From: Phaeosaccion multiseriatum
Lineage: Eukaryota > Ochrophyta, other classes
Direction: 5' to 3'
Assembly: GCA_965112735.1 (NCBI GenBank)
Contig: OZ218958.1
Span: 1,364,001 to 1,428,000 of the forward strand
Length of the DNA stretch: 64,000 bases
Shown: piece after piece, positions 31,601 to 42,940 of the stretch
Layout: each line of letters opens with the position of its first letter
Numbering within the stretch: the stretch's first letter is position 1
Program-made: the position numbers and the translations under genes
Notes under the pieces: model-generated
What the model was told of the DNA's origin: nothing
Seen by the model: the letters and a program-made list of their open reading frames with translations, nothing else
Database searches by the model: none

Positions 31601-32805
31601 GCGTGGCCGCCTTCCTCCCACCACGCGGCTGCGTGAGATAAGGCCGGGTACATGCAGCTGAAGGGGGAGAGTGGGGAGGGTGGAGGGGCTTGAGAGGCCA
31701 CTGCTGGGGTGGACCGGTCTCCTCCTCTTCCTCCGCCGCCGCCGCCGCCGGGAGAGAGAAGGGCAGCTTGCTGGGCCTGTTGGTTGTACCCGGGAAAAGG
31801 AGATGGGGTGGGAGGGGAGGGGAGGGGAGGAAGGAGCAAGACCGGGCCGCAATAGATGGTGATTACAGTACTAGTAGAAGCGGGTAGTACTAGGAAGGAG
31901 TAGTAGTAGCTACACGCATTGCGCGCACGCACGCACACACGCACACACACATACCTAGCATGAATGAAATGTCAGCGATGTCGTTGATATTCCGCAAGCG
32001 AAGATCCTCCTTACGCTGTGGTTTGAGTTTGAGGTTGATTGCGTCCAGCCACCACACACGACGGGCGTATTATACAACAGGAAAGAACGAAACACAAGCG
32101 AGCGTGCAACACCGGGAAGGAACAAAAAAGGCGGAGCACATACAGGGGGAAAGCGAACATCGGTCAGGGACAGGGGAGTGATTGACGGTGGCTACAGAGG
32201 AGTGAGGGTTGCTACAGGGGAGTGAATGAGGGTGCCTACAAGGAGGGGAAAGGGCACATCAGTTCGGACAAGGGAGAGAGCAAGGTGGTTACTATGCCAT
32301 CAATCTTCTCTTCGGAGGTTCAAAAGCGAGAGCCGAATTATTATAAAAAACAAAAGATTCCACACACACACCCATACACACCCCTTGCGCCTCTCTGCCG
32401 CGACCGTCCCCTCCTCTATTGTCTCGTGCACGCACATACGCACACACACACACGCACACGCACGCACACACACACACGCACGCACACACACACACGCACG
32501 CACACACACACACACGCACGCACACACACACACGACGCCGTACTGCGCTGATCTGCACCTGAAGCTCGAGTAGAGATGCCTCGACAGTCCTCCTCCACCT
32601 TCGCACACCGATACGTTGCCACATGTGCTTCATCCTGAGGGCCAGCTCCACATCTCTCCTCTTCTGCTCCTCCGCCTCTCTCCTCTTCCGCTCCTCCTCC
32701 TCCCTTCTCCTCTGCTCTTCCCCCTCTCTCCTCCTCCTCGCCTCTGCCTCAGCCGCTGTCTTCGCTTCTCTTTGTCGAGCGGCAGCACGAGCAGCGGCAG
32801 TAGCT

Positions 32806-32838
<33 letters not shown>

Positions 32839-34072
32839 GCAGCAGCAGCGTCTTTCTCCTCCTGCTCTTGCGCCTCGAGCTTCCGTTGACGACGCCTTCG
32901 CTGCCTGCCCTTCTCCTCCTCAACCCCCCGCGCTCGTGCCTCGGCTGCTCTCTCCGCGTCGGCTGCTGCATTTCGCGCGGCGGTTTGCACCGCTGCTGCT
33001 GCTGTTGCTTCTCGTTGCTGCTGCTGCTCGTACTTCCGCCTCTGCTCCCTTCGCTGCCTCTCTGCGTGATCCTTCGCAGTAACGGCCGCGGCAACTGCTG
33101 CTGCTGTACCACCAACTGCTGCAGCTGCTGCTGTTGCCTCCCGTGCTCTCTGTTGATGTGGCCTGTGCGTCAGCGTCTGCTGCTGCTCAAGCTCCTCCCC
33201 TCCCACCTCCCTTGACCTACCCCTCTTGGGCCTCTCCAGGAAGGCATCCACTTCACCTCTGTCCACTCTGCTGCTGACTCTGCCAGCCGTGGTCTCACGC
33301 TCCTCTCCCTCTACGTGGCGACTCCGGCCGCGCTTCACCTTAGCACCTCCGCTGTCTGTCAAGGGACCTGTTGCCGCCTGCTTCTGTATCACCAACTCCT
33401 GCTCCTCCTGATGCGGTTTCACCAACTGCTGCTGCTGCGCGTTCTGGGCCGTCCGAGTATCGAGTAGCCCCTCGAGGGATTGGGCGGGTAACGGCACTGA
33501 TCCAAGCGCAATGCTTCTTGCCCTGGCCTCTGTTGTTGTTGCGGCTTGTGGTGGTGCTGCTGCTGCATGTGTCTCTTCTCGTGCTCTCCGCTGCTGTCCG
33601 AGGGGGGCAGGAGGGACAGGATAGTGCCAATGCACGCAGAGAGGCAGGGGGGTGGCGAGATGAGGTGAGGGGGGCGCATACATCAAATACACAACACCGA
33701 GGTTACCAAGGTTCGGTTCAAACACGGTCACACTAAGACTAAAAGCAAAAAAGAACTGATGGCAAGGGAGAACGAAACTACTGCCTACTAGGGCTTGACT
33801 CTCGATTGGATTTCGCGCTCCGAACTTGGATTCCTCCGTATGCACTGCCTGCATGTGTCGTCTCTATGTGTACACCCCCCCCCCCCATTGACATACTACA
33901 CCCATCCATTGACATACTCCACCCACCCATTGACATATTGCACCTGTAGGTCTTTGTCTTCCTCCCTCTCCTGCCTGTCCATCTCCCGCTGCTGCCTGAG
34001 CTGCTGCTGCATCTTCTTCAGCGCCTCCTGCTTGGCCTTTCGCTGGTCGCGAGCGTCTTCCATGGCTGCCAA
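28604..34072 (-). CDS. GANP/MCM3AP-like C-terminal half: coiled coil plus GANP domain
   Basis: Three exons join in phase: 33944-34072 (43 aa), 32534-33593 (353 aa) and 28604-31776 (1056 aa to TGA). The first two give a Gln/Arg/Ala-rich charged coiled coil ending in a Trp/Arg segment ([19 protein letters not shown]). The last exon has a basic linker and then the C-terminal domain of animal GANP/MCM3AP, recalled from the family by [23 protein letters not shown], a downstream NWPVREFA and the late [14 protein letters not shown] helix. In animals this region follows the SAC3 domain in the same polypeptide, and that is the order on this strand. It is therefore probably the 3' half of the gene at 34755-42475. 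The joining exon end is not resolved (see 34073-34754), so a separate gene starting near ATG 34062 cannot be excluded. Motif copies lie at 30916, 33384 and, imperfectly, 33104. A donor-like CGCAG/GTGAGG overlaps the stop at 28604. Confidence 0.78.
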
Positions 34073-34373
34073 CTGTGACATGGACCCGGGTGTGCGTGTG
34101 TGCGTGTGTGTGTGCGTGTGTGTGTGCGTGTCCCAGGGTAGGGTAGGACGCAAGGAAGTTGGGGTGGGGGGGGGGAGGTTGGAGGGCGGGAGAGAGCGAG
34201 AAGGGGGGGGGGGGGGTGGGGAACAGGGGTGTTAGGCACTGCGAGCACAAAGATGAGTAAACGCCACCACCACCAAACCCGCCTGCATCAACGTAGAGAC
34301 GGCAATCATACCGTACCTACGGCACAAACAGAATGGAAGCACAGGTACCCACACGAACGGTGAATAAGTCAAG

Positions 34374-34405
<32 letters not shown>

Positions 34406-34754
34406 GGGAGGAAGAAAGCACACACTGAACACTTGACACTGATGCTTGACACTGATGCTTGACACTGAGACGGGGAGTCGCCTTGGTCTGGACACACAAA
34501 TCAATGTATGTGTATTACGACCAAGGTCTTCAACTCACGTCAGCTCTGTGCTGCAAAGTAGCTATAAAGCCCCCAACCCACCCCATCCTTCCCCTCCCTC
34601 CTCCCTCCTTCCCTCCCTCCCTCCCTCCCTCCTTCCCTCCCTCCCTCCCTCTCTCCGTCCTTCCCTCCCTCCCTCCCTCCCTTCCTTCCTCCCTCCCCCT
34701 TTTCAATGCATCCTTTTGTGCCACAGCCAGCCATTTCCACGAGACCCTTCCAAG
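34073..34754 (-). other. Unresolved junction between the SAC3 and GANP halves
   Basis: The SAC3-side frame ends at a TGA (34755-34757). The next clear exon starts after GTCCATGTCACAG at 34073 in phase 0. Reading through would need a donor before the TGA. A weak phase-0 GAGCTT/GTCTTT near 34787 and a phase-2 ATGGC/GTATAT near 34767 are the only nearby GT sites I see. The stretch itself holds (GA)n at 34376-34404 and CCCTCC repeats at 34590-34700. Confidence 0.4.
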
Positions 34755-35570
34755 TCAGAAGATATACGCCATCTTTTCAAAGACAAGCTCAATTCCCTCC
34801 TCCTCCTCCTCCTCCTCCTCCTCCTCCTCCTCCCTACTGCCTCCACCAACCCCACCCTCCTCGACCCCACCCCTTGCCAAGGCCACTGGCAAGCCTGCCA
34901 TGCCCCCCTCCCGCACCTCTCGTTGTATCTTTTGCCTCTCTGCTGCCCGAGGCCCCTCCTCCTCCTCCTGCTGCTGCTGCTGCTGCTGCTGCTGTATCAT
35001 CAACTGCTGTGGCTGCTGCTCCCTCCCCTTCGTACGCAGCCTACTCCCTCCCTCGTCGGCTTCCCCATACGCCCGGGCGGGCGCAGGGTTGACGGTAGGG
35101 GCCACTCGTGTAATCTTGATCCGAGACGGTACGGCAAGTGGTGATCCAACGTTGCTGCCAGTTGCAGTTCCTGCCGCAGACGACGGGACTTTGGGAGCCA
35201 AGGCCTCGTCCACGGAGAGGCTCCCGTCGATGACTTGGCGGATGCTGAGGCCTCTTGCGGCAGCTTCGATGGTACGGACCATCCTGTCGTTGTTCAAAGG
35301 TCGAGTTGAAGTTGAAGATCGTTTTGCCATTGCGTGGAGAAAACGAGGGGGCCACAAAGGGGTGGCGGTGGTGGTGGTGGTGGAGGAGGAGGAGGAGGGG
35401 GAGGAGGAGGAGGATGAACAGGGGGATGGGGAATATGAGCAGAATGAGTGGTGGTGGTGGAGGAGGGAGGAGGAGAAGGAGCGGTTGCCCACGGCGTTCT
35501 CTCTCTCTCTCTCGCCCTCTCTCTCTCTACCTCTCTCTCTCTTTCTCTCTCTCTCGCCCTATCTCTCTCT

Positions 35571-35601
<31 letters not shown>

Positions 35602-38600
35602 GCCCTCTCCCTCACCTGCGTGGCCTGGGCTGGTTCTGGGGCTCCTCAAAGAGTCTAATGTCCCTACCGCTGCCCTCCTCCTTGCCCCTGAACAACACCT
35701 CGCCAGACCCCTGCAGGAGGAGACAACGAGGAGGAAGAGGAGTGTTTGTTTCTGAGAGTAGGCTAGAGAGACACAAAGACGGTACATGTTTTTTGCTTTC
35801 GTCTTTCCGCGAAGTCCGCTTCCGCTTGACAACAGAACGACGGAGCATGAGAGGAATGTTTCCGTCTCGTCGTTCGCTACGCCTCCGCGCCGCCCGCCCC
35901 TCACCCTCACCCGCCCACCTCACCCCCCCCCCTCCCCATGCACCTACAAGCCTGCCCACCTCAACCCCACCCACCGCAGCCCCCGCCCTTCCACTCTGCT
36001 CCTCCCTTGCCTCTCACCTCAACGCCCAGCCCATACGCTCCCAACGCATCGAGGCATTCGTCCATGTCTTCGAAACAGAGCAAGTCCATCACCTCCCCCA
36101 CCTCTACACCACGCATAGCACTCATCACCTGAGCGAGTTGGTGATACAGAGGGAGGGAGGGACGGAGGGAGGGAGGGAGAGAAGGAGGAGGAGGGGTGGG
36201 GAGGGGAAGGGAGTGAGGGGAGCGAGGGTCGGATTGAGGTAGGTGCGTGTGTCGGGATGGGGTGAGGTGAGGTGAGCGGAGAGAGAGTGGAGAGGAGAGG
36301 AGAGAACATGACGTGACGTGAGACAAGGAAGGTCTCCTCCCTCCTTCCCTCCCTTCTCCCGTCCTTCCTCGCCTCCCTCCCTCTGTATCACCAATGCACT
36401 CACCTTGAGCGCCTTTCCGCGCATCATGGGTACATACCGGAACATTCCGCAGCGCACGAGATATGGGGCGCACCGCAGAATCTTGAAGAATTTGGCAAAG
36501 TTATTCTCTTGCATCGCTGACATGACCTGTTGGTGATACGGCATGGGACAGCAGTTGGTGATACAGCACAGCACAAGCACAGCACAGCACAGAAGGGTGG
36601 GAGGGGGAAGGGAATGAAGAGGCAGAGAGGGATGAAAGGGAGGGGGGGGGGGGGGCAGAAGAGAGAGAGGTTTTGTGTGAAGAGAGAGTTGCCGCAGCGA
36701 GGCACTAAAACAGTCCGAAACATGGAAACCTTTCTACATGCGTGCACACGCACCCACACGCACACGCACACGCACCCACACGCACACACACACACACGCA
36801 CCTGCAGTGTGCGCTTGACCCACGGGCTTCGAAACACGGCAGGAGCCTCTACGGACAGCGTCTGGCAATAGTTGAGTACGGACATACCTGTCACGAAGCC
36901 GATGCAGCCCAGGCCAGGGAGGAAGGTGAGAGAGTAAGTTAGTGAGTGAGTGAGTGAGTGAGGAGTATCTCAAAGCCCAGACCACACACATGACACACAT
37001 ACACATACAAGCACACACACACACACACACATACACAAGGTCACACGTAAGGTCACGTAAGGTCACGTAAGCTCACACGTAAGTCCGCTCACACCCACCT
37101 CCCTCCTGCGTGAGCGTGATGAGCATGAAATAGGAGCGCATTTCCGCCTCGTGTGGACTGATCAACCCCTGCCCATATGCCTCTGCGTCCCCTGCCCCTG
37201 CTTGGGCCTGGGCCTGCCCTTGGCCGGTGTGGCCGGTGCTGTGCTCCACCTTCTCTCGGGCGGATATGTAGAGGTCACTGAGGGCCTTGAGGGTGGCCAC
37301 GAGCTCCTGTTGGTAGTGGGATGGTGAGCATGATATAAAAAAGGTATATGGGTATGCGAAAGGCAGGAATGAGAGGGTGTGATATGAAAACAAAAACTGA
37401 AACGTCATTTAGTCTAGAATGGACACATGCCTTTCTTGGACGGGAACCACACACTCTGGAACCGCCCGTATCGGATCGGACGCATGCCCTGACTGAGCTC
37501 AAACCCCTTCTTCTTCTTCCTCTTCCTCCTCCTCCTTCTCCTCCTCTTCCTTCTCCTTCTCTTCCTCCTCCTCCTCCTCCTCCTCCTCCTTCTTCTTCTT
37601 CTTCTTCTCCTCCTCCTCCTCCTCGTCCTCCTCCTCCTCCTCCTCCTCCTCCTCCTTCTCCTCCTCCTTCTCCTCATCCTCCTCCTGCTGCCTACCTGCC
37701 CACGTACCCTTCCCCTACCTTCATGTTCTGTGGGGCATTGTTGCCTGCCTCGTAGTCTGCGTTACCCCACATTCGGTGGTCCATGGCCAGGAGCCATCGC
37801 CCCACGTGTTCGAAGACACGCAGGGCTCCCGCGTCCACAGCACCTACACTCAAATTATAGCCCTGTAGAGGGGGTGTAGAGGGGGGGAAGAGGAGGAGGA
37901 GGAGGAGGAGGAGGGGGAGGAGGAGGAGGAGGAGGAGGAGGAGGGGGAGGAGGAGGAGGAGGAGGAGGAGGAGGAGGAGGAGGAGGAGGAGGAGGAGGAG
38001 GGTGGGTGCGGGGAGTGGGAGGAGAGCCAGGGGAAGAAAGGGTCTACTAAGGAAGGGGAATAAGAGGACTCTGGGCAGCGAATGAGAGGGACGAGAATGG
38101 GGCCATCACACGACAGTTACTCTCTCTCTCTCTGGGCCGTCGTCGCCAGCCCCTACCTGCATGTTGTAATCCGATCGAATCATCCGCGTGCGGTCCCAAA
38201 GGAACTTGTACACAGCGCCTGCAAATGGACAACAAATGGACAGCAAATTGACAGCAAAGAGACAATTAAGTACGAGCGGATAGAGGGTTAGTCGTGTTAG
38301 TTTGGTGCAAAAGCATACGTGAACATTCAATTCAGTTAAGCAGGTGTGCCAAGAATGAAAGGAGAAAATAGTTCCTCCCCCCTCTCCTTTCGCCTCCCTC
38401 GCTCCCTCCCCTCCCTCCTCTCCTCATCCACTACCTCACTCACTCACTCACCCCACACACTCCCTCTCTCTCTCTCACTCACTCACTCACTCACTCACTC
38501 ACTAACTCACTCACTCTCTCAGTCCCTAAGTCACTCACTCACTCACTCTCTCAGTCACTCACTTGCTCACCCATTCATCCCACACGCTCACTCACTCACT

Positions 38601-41377
38601 CACTCACTCTCTCAGTCACTCACTCACTCACTCACTCACTTTCTCAGTCACTCTCTCAGTCACTCACTCAGTCACTCACTCACTCACTCACTCTCTCAGT
38701 CACTCAGTCACTCAGTCACTGACTAACTCACTCACTCACTCTCTCTCTCAGTCACTCACTCACTCACTCACTCACCTGAGGCCATATCCTCCCCATCCGG
38801 CATATCGAGCCATCCCCTCTTGACCGCCATGTCCCACACCCTGGCGTCGTTGCCCCCCTCCCCCTTGGATACGTCCAGATGGCAGTCCATGCAGTACTCC
38901 TCGAGGTACTTCATTGTCTTCTCCAGCCACTCGGGAGGCCGCACGAGCTCGGGGAGATTGAGCTGTGGGAGGAGGGGACACGCACGCACACACAGGCACG
39001 CAATACAGACGTACGCACGCACGCGCGCGCACATGCACACGTACACACACAACGAGAATGTCAAGGTGAAAGGTAAAAAGGTTACGGTCCCCCGACAGAG
39101 GCAAGTAACGGAGCAGAAATGCCATCAAATGCCATCCCGGCGTGCGGATGACGAATGAGAGAAGACCAAAGACTATCCACATGTACATGTATATATATAT
39201 ATACACAGAGAGAGAGCGACTTCCCTCCCTCCCCTCCCTCCCGTCCCTCTCTCCACAAAACTCTCACCTTCTCTCCTGCTGCACTCCTCTTAAACTCCTT
39301 CACCACGAGCTCTCTCACGCTCCAGGGCCTCTCCTTACCCAACTTGGGGTCCCATTTGGTGTGCTTGGGGGTCGGCATCTCCAACATCTTCAAGTCATTT
39401 GTCTTTTGGCCTCGCTCCTCCACCTCCCTCTCACTCGCCATCCCTCGGCACGCGCCCCTGACGACCTCTGCGTCATCGAGGTGGGTTTGCTTCCAGTGAG
39501 CGTCTGAAGGTAGACAGACAAAATGCATGCATGAGCAAGAGAGAGGGGGAGAGTGAAATGGATGAAATGGACAGAGAGAGGGGGGCGAAACAGACACAAG
39601 GAAGAGAGGGGGGCGGGGGGGGGGCAAAGAGAGGGGAGAGAGGAAGAGAGATGCAGGCGGGGCACAGGTGAGGGAGGGCCTTCACCTGCAGGCACGAATA
39701 CGTAAGTACCAGCAAGCGCCAAATTGCCTTTCTCCCATTGCTTTCCCTCCTCCTCCTCCTCCTCCTCCTCCTCCTCCTCCTCCCCCTCCTCCTCCCCCTC
39801 CTCCTCCCCCCCCCCTTCTCCTCGGTGGCCTCACCTGTGTGCCCCGCCAGCGTCGTCACAGTTGGCACAGGAGGTGCCGCTGCTTTCCTCTGCGCCTCTG
39901 CCTCGTTGCGAGCCGCCCACTTGGCCGAAGGCACCAGGCCACTAGAGGCAAGGATTCCCCCTCCTCCTCCTCCTCCTCCTCCTCCTCCTTCTCCTACAGA
40001 GCCCCTCCATCCCATGCCTTGTTGTCTCCCCGATGCACCCGAACCGAATCCACCTCGAATCACAGTTGGCTGTTGGTGCTGCTGCTGTTGCTGCCCCCCC
40101 TGTTGCACGTCCTCCTCCTCCTCCTCGTCCTCTTCGTCGTCCTTGTCCTCCTCATCGTCTTCCCCCCCCTCGTCGTCCTCCTCGTCATCCCCCCCCCCGC
40201 CTCTTCCTCCTCCTCCTCCTCCTCCTCCTCGCCCTCCGATAAAGGCTGGTGCTGCAGATGCAAGCATGGCACTTCTGCTGTCCTCGTCCAAACCGACAAT
40301 TGCGCCCGAGCGCCGCATCGAGGACGATGTGGACCCACCCACATCAAGCCCCACCACAGATGGCGATGACTGGCGAACCAACCCTCTCCCTGCCCCCTTT
40401 CCCCCTCGCCACCCTCCTCCTCCTCCTCCTCCTCCTCCTCCTCCTCCTCCTCCTCCCAAGAAAGTGGGAGGGGGCGGCTTTCCTGCGCTCTCCATCTGCT
40501 TCATCATCTCCTCGTCCATCCCTACCAGTCGAGAGGAGGATGCACGGGGGGGGGGCGAAGGAGCGCTCTGTTCAGTGTGAACATCCCCAGGCCCAGTCCC
40601 AGCAGCGTCTCCCACCCCTCCACCGAATCCGCTCCTCCGGCGTGTGGTGAGCAGCGGTTGTGCTTGCTGCTGTGTTTGCTGTGCCTGGCGCCCCCAGTCC
40701 TTCCTAGAGCCGCGGCCCCCGCCACTTGCACCCCCCCCACCACCACCTCCTCCTCGTCCTCCTCCTCCACCACCGAGTGAAGCTGCCGCCCCAGCACCGC
40801 TACTGCTGCTGCTGCCACCACTGCCGCCGCCGCGAGACTGAAAGCCACCCCCTGCCTTCTGTTGGAGGTAGTCCCTATACCCCATGCTCGCCCCTCCAGT
40901 GCCATCCGCCCCCTGCCCTTGCCCCTGTCCCTGTCCGTGTCGCGACGCTGCCTGTTGCCTCCCTTGGGCTAGTTCCGAGGGAGGAAGGGGCGGGGGGGAG
41001 GGGGTGGGGTCAACTTCAGGTTCAGTCGACAACACATGTACACACAGACCCACAGATACGGACACACACATAACACTTGACACACACACACACACACACA
41101 CACTGGTCACATTCGCTTCCAACATTCTTGAGAGTGGGGCGCCGCTGGGAGGGAAAGCACCACACATCTAAACCACGATACCATCTGTACCTGAAGGCGC
41201 CTGCTGTATCACCAACTGCTGCCCCTGCTGAGGCTGCTGTGACGGGCCTTTGGGCAGCTCCACCCCCCTCTCCCACACGCCACCCCCACTTGCACGGCCC
41301 GCGGCCGCGCCTCGGTTCTTGGAGCGCCGTGGGTCTTGCGGCCGATGCTGTTTTTGTTGTTGTTGTTGTGCCTCAGG

Positions 41378-41415
<38 letters not shown>

Positions 41416-42475
41416 GGCCGCGCCCTTGCCCGAAGGGGCTCTGCCCCCCCCGGAACCCTCCTCCGGCGGCCCCGAAACCACCTGCCCCTGTTGCTCCGAA
41501 ACCACTACTGGAGCTGTCCCCTCCTCTTACACTCAAAGCCTCGGGGGAACTTCCTCCTCCAACACCCCCGAACCCCCTCCCTGCTCCCCTGAAACCCCCT
41601 GCAGAGCTGCCAAATCCATCCGCCCCCCCCCCTCTTCCCGCCCTCCCGAAACCCTGCTGCTGCTGCTGCTGCTGCTGCCTTCCTCCCGATGATTTGTTTG
41701 TGAACCGTCCCGCTGTGCTCGCAGCCCCTCCCCCTCCAAAGCCGCTGGAGGATCCCCCCCACCCCCCCGTGCCAGCAGCAGCAGCTGCACTCGAAGACGA
41801 GCCTTCTCCTCGCCCTCCCGTCGTGTCAAATCCTTGAGGCTGCTGCTGCTGCTGCTGCTGCTGCTGACCGTGGGCATTCCCCCTTCCCCCAGCGCTGGCA
41901 GCCCCCCCCCTCCCTGGCGCTGCCCCTTTGCCAAAGCCAGCCCCACCGCCCCCCCCCCTCCCTCGCCCCCCCCAGGCTCCAGCGGAACTTCCTCCAAAGC
42001 CACTTCTCCCCCCAGTCCCTCCTGCCCAGGCCCCGACCCCAGCAGCACCGGCAGCAGCAACAGGAGAAGGAGCAGGCGCATTGCCTTTACCGCCTGCTCC
42101 TGCCCCGAAGGCCCCGCCAAAGTTTGTCGATCCTTTGCCAAAGCCTCCAGCGAACTCTCCCCGTTGAGGCAGTGGCGCCGGTTGTGGCAAAGCAGCCGGA
42201 GGGGGCATATTGGTGCTGCCACTGCCACTGCCACTCCCACCACCACCAAACCCCGAGCTCCCACCCCCGAAGCCACCGGCAAACGCATTGCTCCTCCCAA
42301 ATCCTCCTCCTGCTGCACCTCCAGTACCTCCCCCAAAGCCGGCACTCCCTCTTCCAGCCGAGGCAACTGCGCCAAACGAAGAGGGACTTGACGAGGAGGA
42401 AGCGGAGCCGAAGCCTCGACCGCTACCACCCCCGAACCCACCGCCCCCTCCTCCTCCGAACCCGCTCGGATTCAT
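34755..42475 (-). CDS. SAC3/GANP-family mRNA-export protein: FG-rich N-terminus and SAC3 domain
   Basis: In-phase exons: 41191-42475, 39835-41013, 39268-39503, 38776-38962, 38157-38218, 37719-37862, 37099-37306, 36802-36887, 36404-36526 and 36018-36128 (1207 codons). A less certain exon lies near 35785-35900, then 35616-35710 and the exon starting at 35283. Residues 1-428 are dense GFG/FGG repeats like FG nucleoporins. Residues 429-821 are acidic/Gly disordered sequence with poly-Gly and poly-Asp/Glu. Residues from about 860 are the SAC3 domain: WLEKTMKYLEEY, the signature YKFLWDRTRMIRSDYNMQ, FEHVGRWLLAMDHRMW, EAEMRSYFMLITL and NNFAKFFKIL. SAC3 proteins (yeast Sac3, animal GANP) scaffold the TREX-2 complex that couples transcription to mRNA export at nuclear pores; FG repeats engage export factors and pores. 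ATG 42475 is the first ATG of the FG exon. A copy of the dispersed motif ends exon 1, and introns 8 and 9 carry it at their ends. Confidence 0.88.
36129..36403 (-). mobile_element. Candidate introner: 275-bp intron with 23-nt terminal inverted repeats
   Basis: This is intron 9 of the SAC3/GANP gene. On the minus strand it opens GTGAGTGCA then TTGGTGATACAG and closes CTGTATCACCAA then CTCGCTCAG. The inverted repeat extends over 23 nt at both ends (36138-36160 and its complement at 36372-36394), adding AGGGAGGGAGG. Both copies sit exactly 9 nt from the splice site. Outside them, GCACTCA..CC..TGAGCG recurs across each junction and may be a decayed target-site duplication. Splicing out the element leaves a perfect SAC3 reading frame (GKALK joined to VMSAM). 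There is no coding capacity, so it would be non-autonomous. Introners with terminal inverted repeats are known in some algae; membership is inferred from structure. Confidence 0.65.
36527..36801 (-). other. Intron 8 of SAC3/GANP gene with two motif copies near the acceptor
   Basis: Reading the minus strand, the donor is GTGCGTGTG at 36801 inside a (GT)n run. The 3' end holds one exact motif copy (36555-36566) and one with a mismatch (36530-36541), the latter only 3 nt from the acceptor CAACAG at 36527. Like intron 9 it is exactly 275 bp long. A CAGCA run separates the two copies. Confidence 0.7.
37862..38775 (-). repeat. Microsatellites flanking SAC3 exon 5
   Basis: A (GGA)n run at 37889-38000 reads TCC on the coding strand just before the acceptor of exon 6. 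(CTCA)n at 38432-38775 reads GTGAGTGAG on the coding strand straight out of the donor of exon 4, so that donor GTGAGTGAG is itself a repeat unit. Exon 5 (38157-38218) lies between the two arrays. Confidence 0.9.
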
Positions 42476-42940
42476 TGTGAGACTTGATCTTCTACACTTT
42501 GGAGGAAGCAGGTGTGCATCCTACTGGCCTCATCGGCTTCGCCCTCTCTTCCCTACTATGGAAAGCAAAGCCTGCGGCACGCACATGCCGATACTTATAT
42601 ATCATCCTTTTACCAATTGATTATCACCGATTGCAACAATTTGATCAATTCATGGAAAAAGATTACGTAAATTTACGTGTGCGTTGGCTTTTGGGGAAAA
42701 GCTCCTCACAGAGGGGATCGCGAAGGAACAGAAGACAGTTAAGGGGGGAGAAAGGGCAATTGAAGAAAGGAGAGGCTGTCGTTGTCTCTCACCAGCTTTG
42801 CTTGCTTCAGATAGACCTTTGTGCCCCGCGTTTCGGCTCTGCACACAAGGGCTCTGGGTGAGCAAGGAGCGGGGCCCAGAAGACAGGCAGGACATATTGG
42901 AGTGTGGCACAACAGCAGCAGAGTCTCGCGCGAGGAGAGC
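42476..42940. promoter_or_regulatory. Divergent promoter region between GANP and UBTD-like genes
   Basis: The ATGs of the FG/SAC3 gene (42475, minus) and the UBTD-like gene (42941, plus) face apart over 465 bp. The centre (42590-42680) is AT-rich for this window, with ATTGATTATCACCGATTG and TTGATCAATTCATGG. No classical TATA box at the expected distance is claimed. Function is inferred from position. Confidence 0.45.

Noticed and set aside
35520-35615. Glu-Arg-rich exon of the SAC3 gene
   Set aside because: It is (CT)n repeat immediately after the donor at 35615, so intronic.
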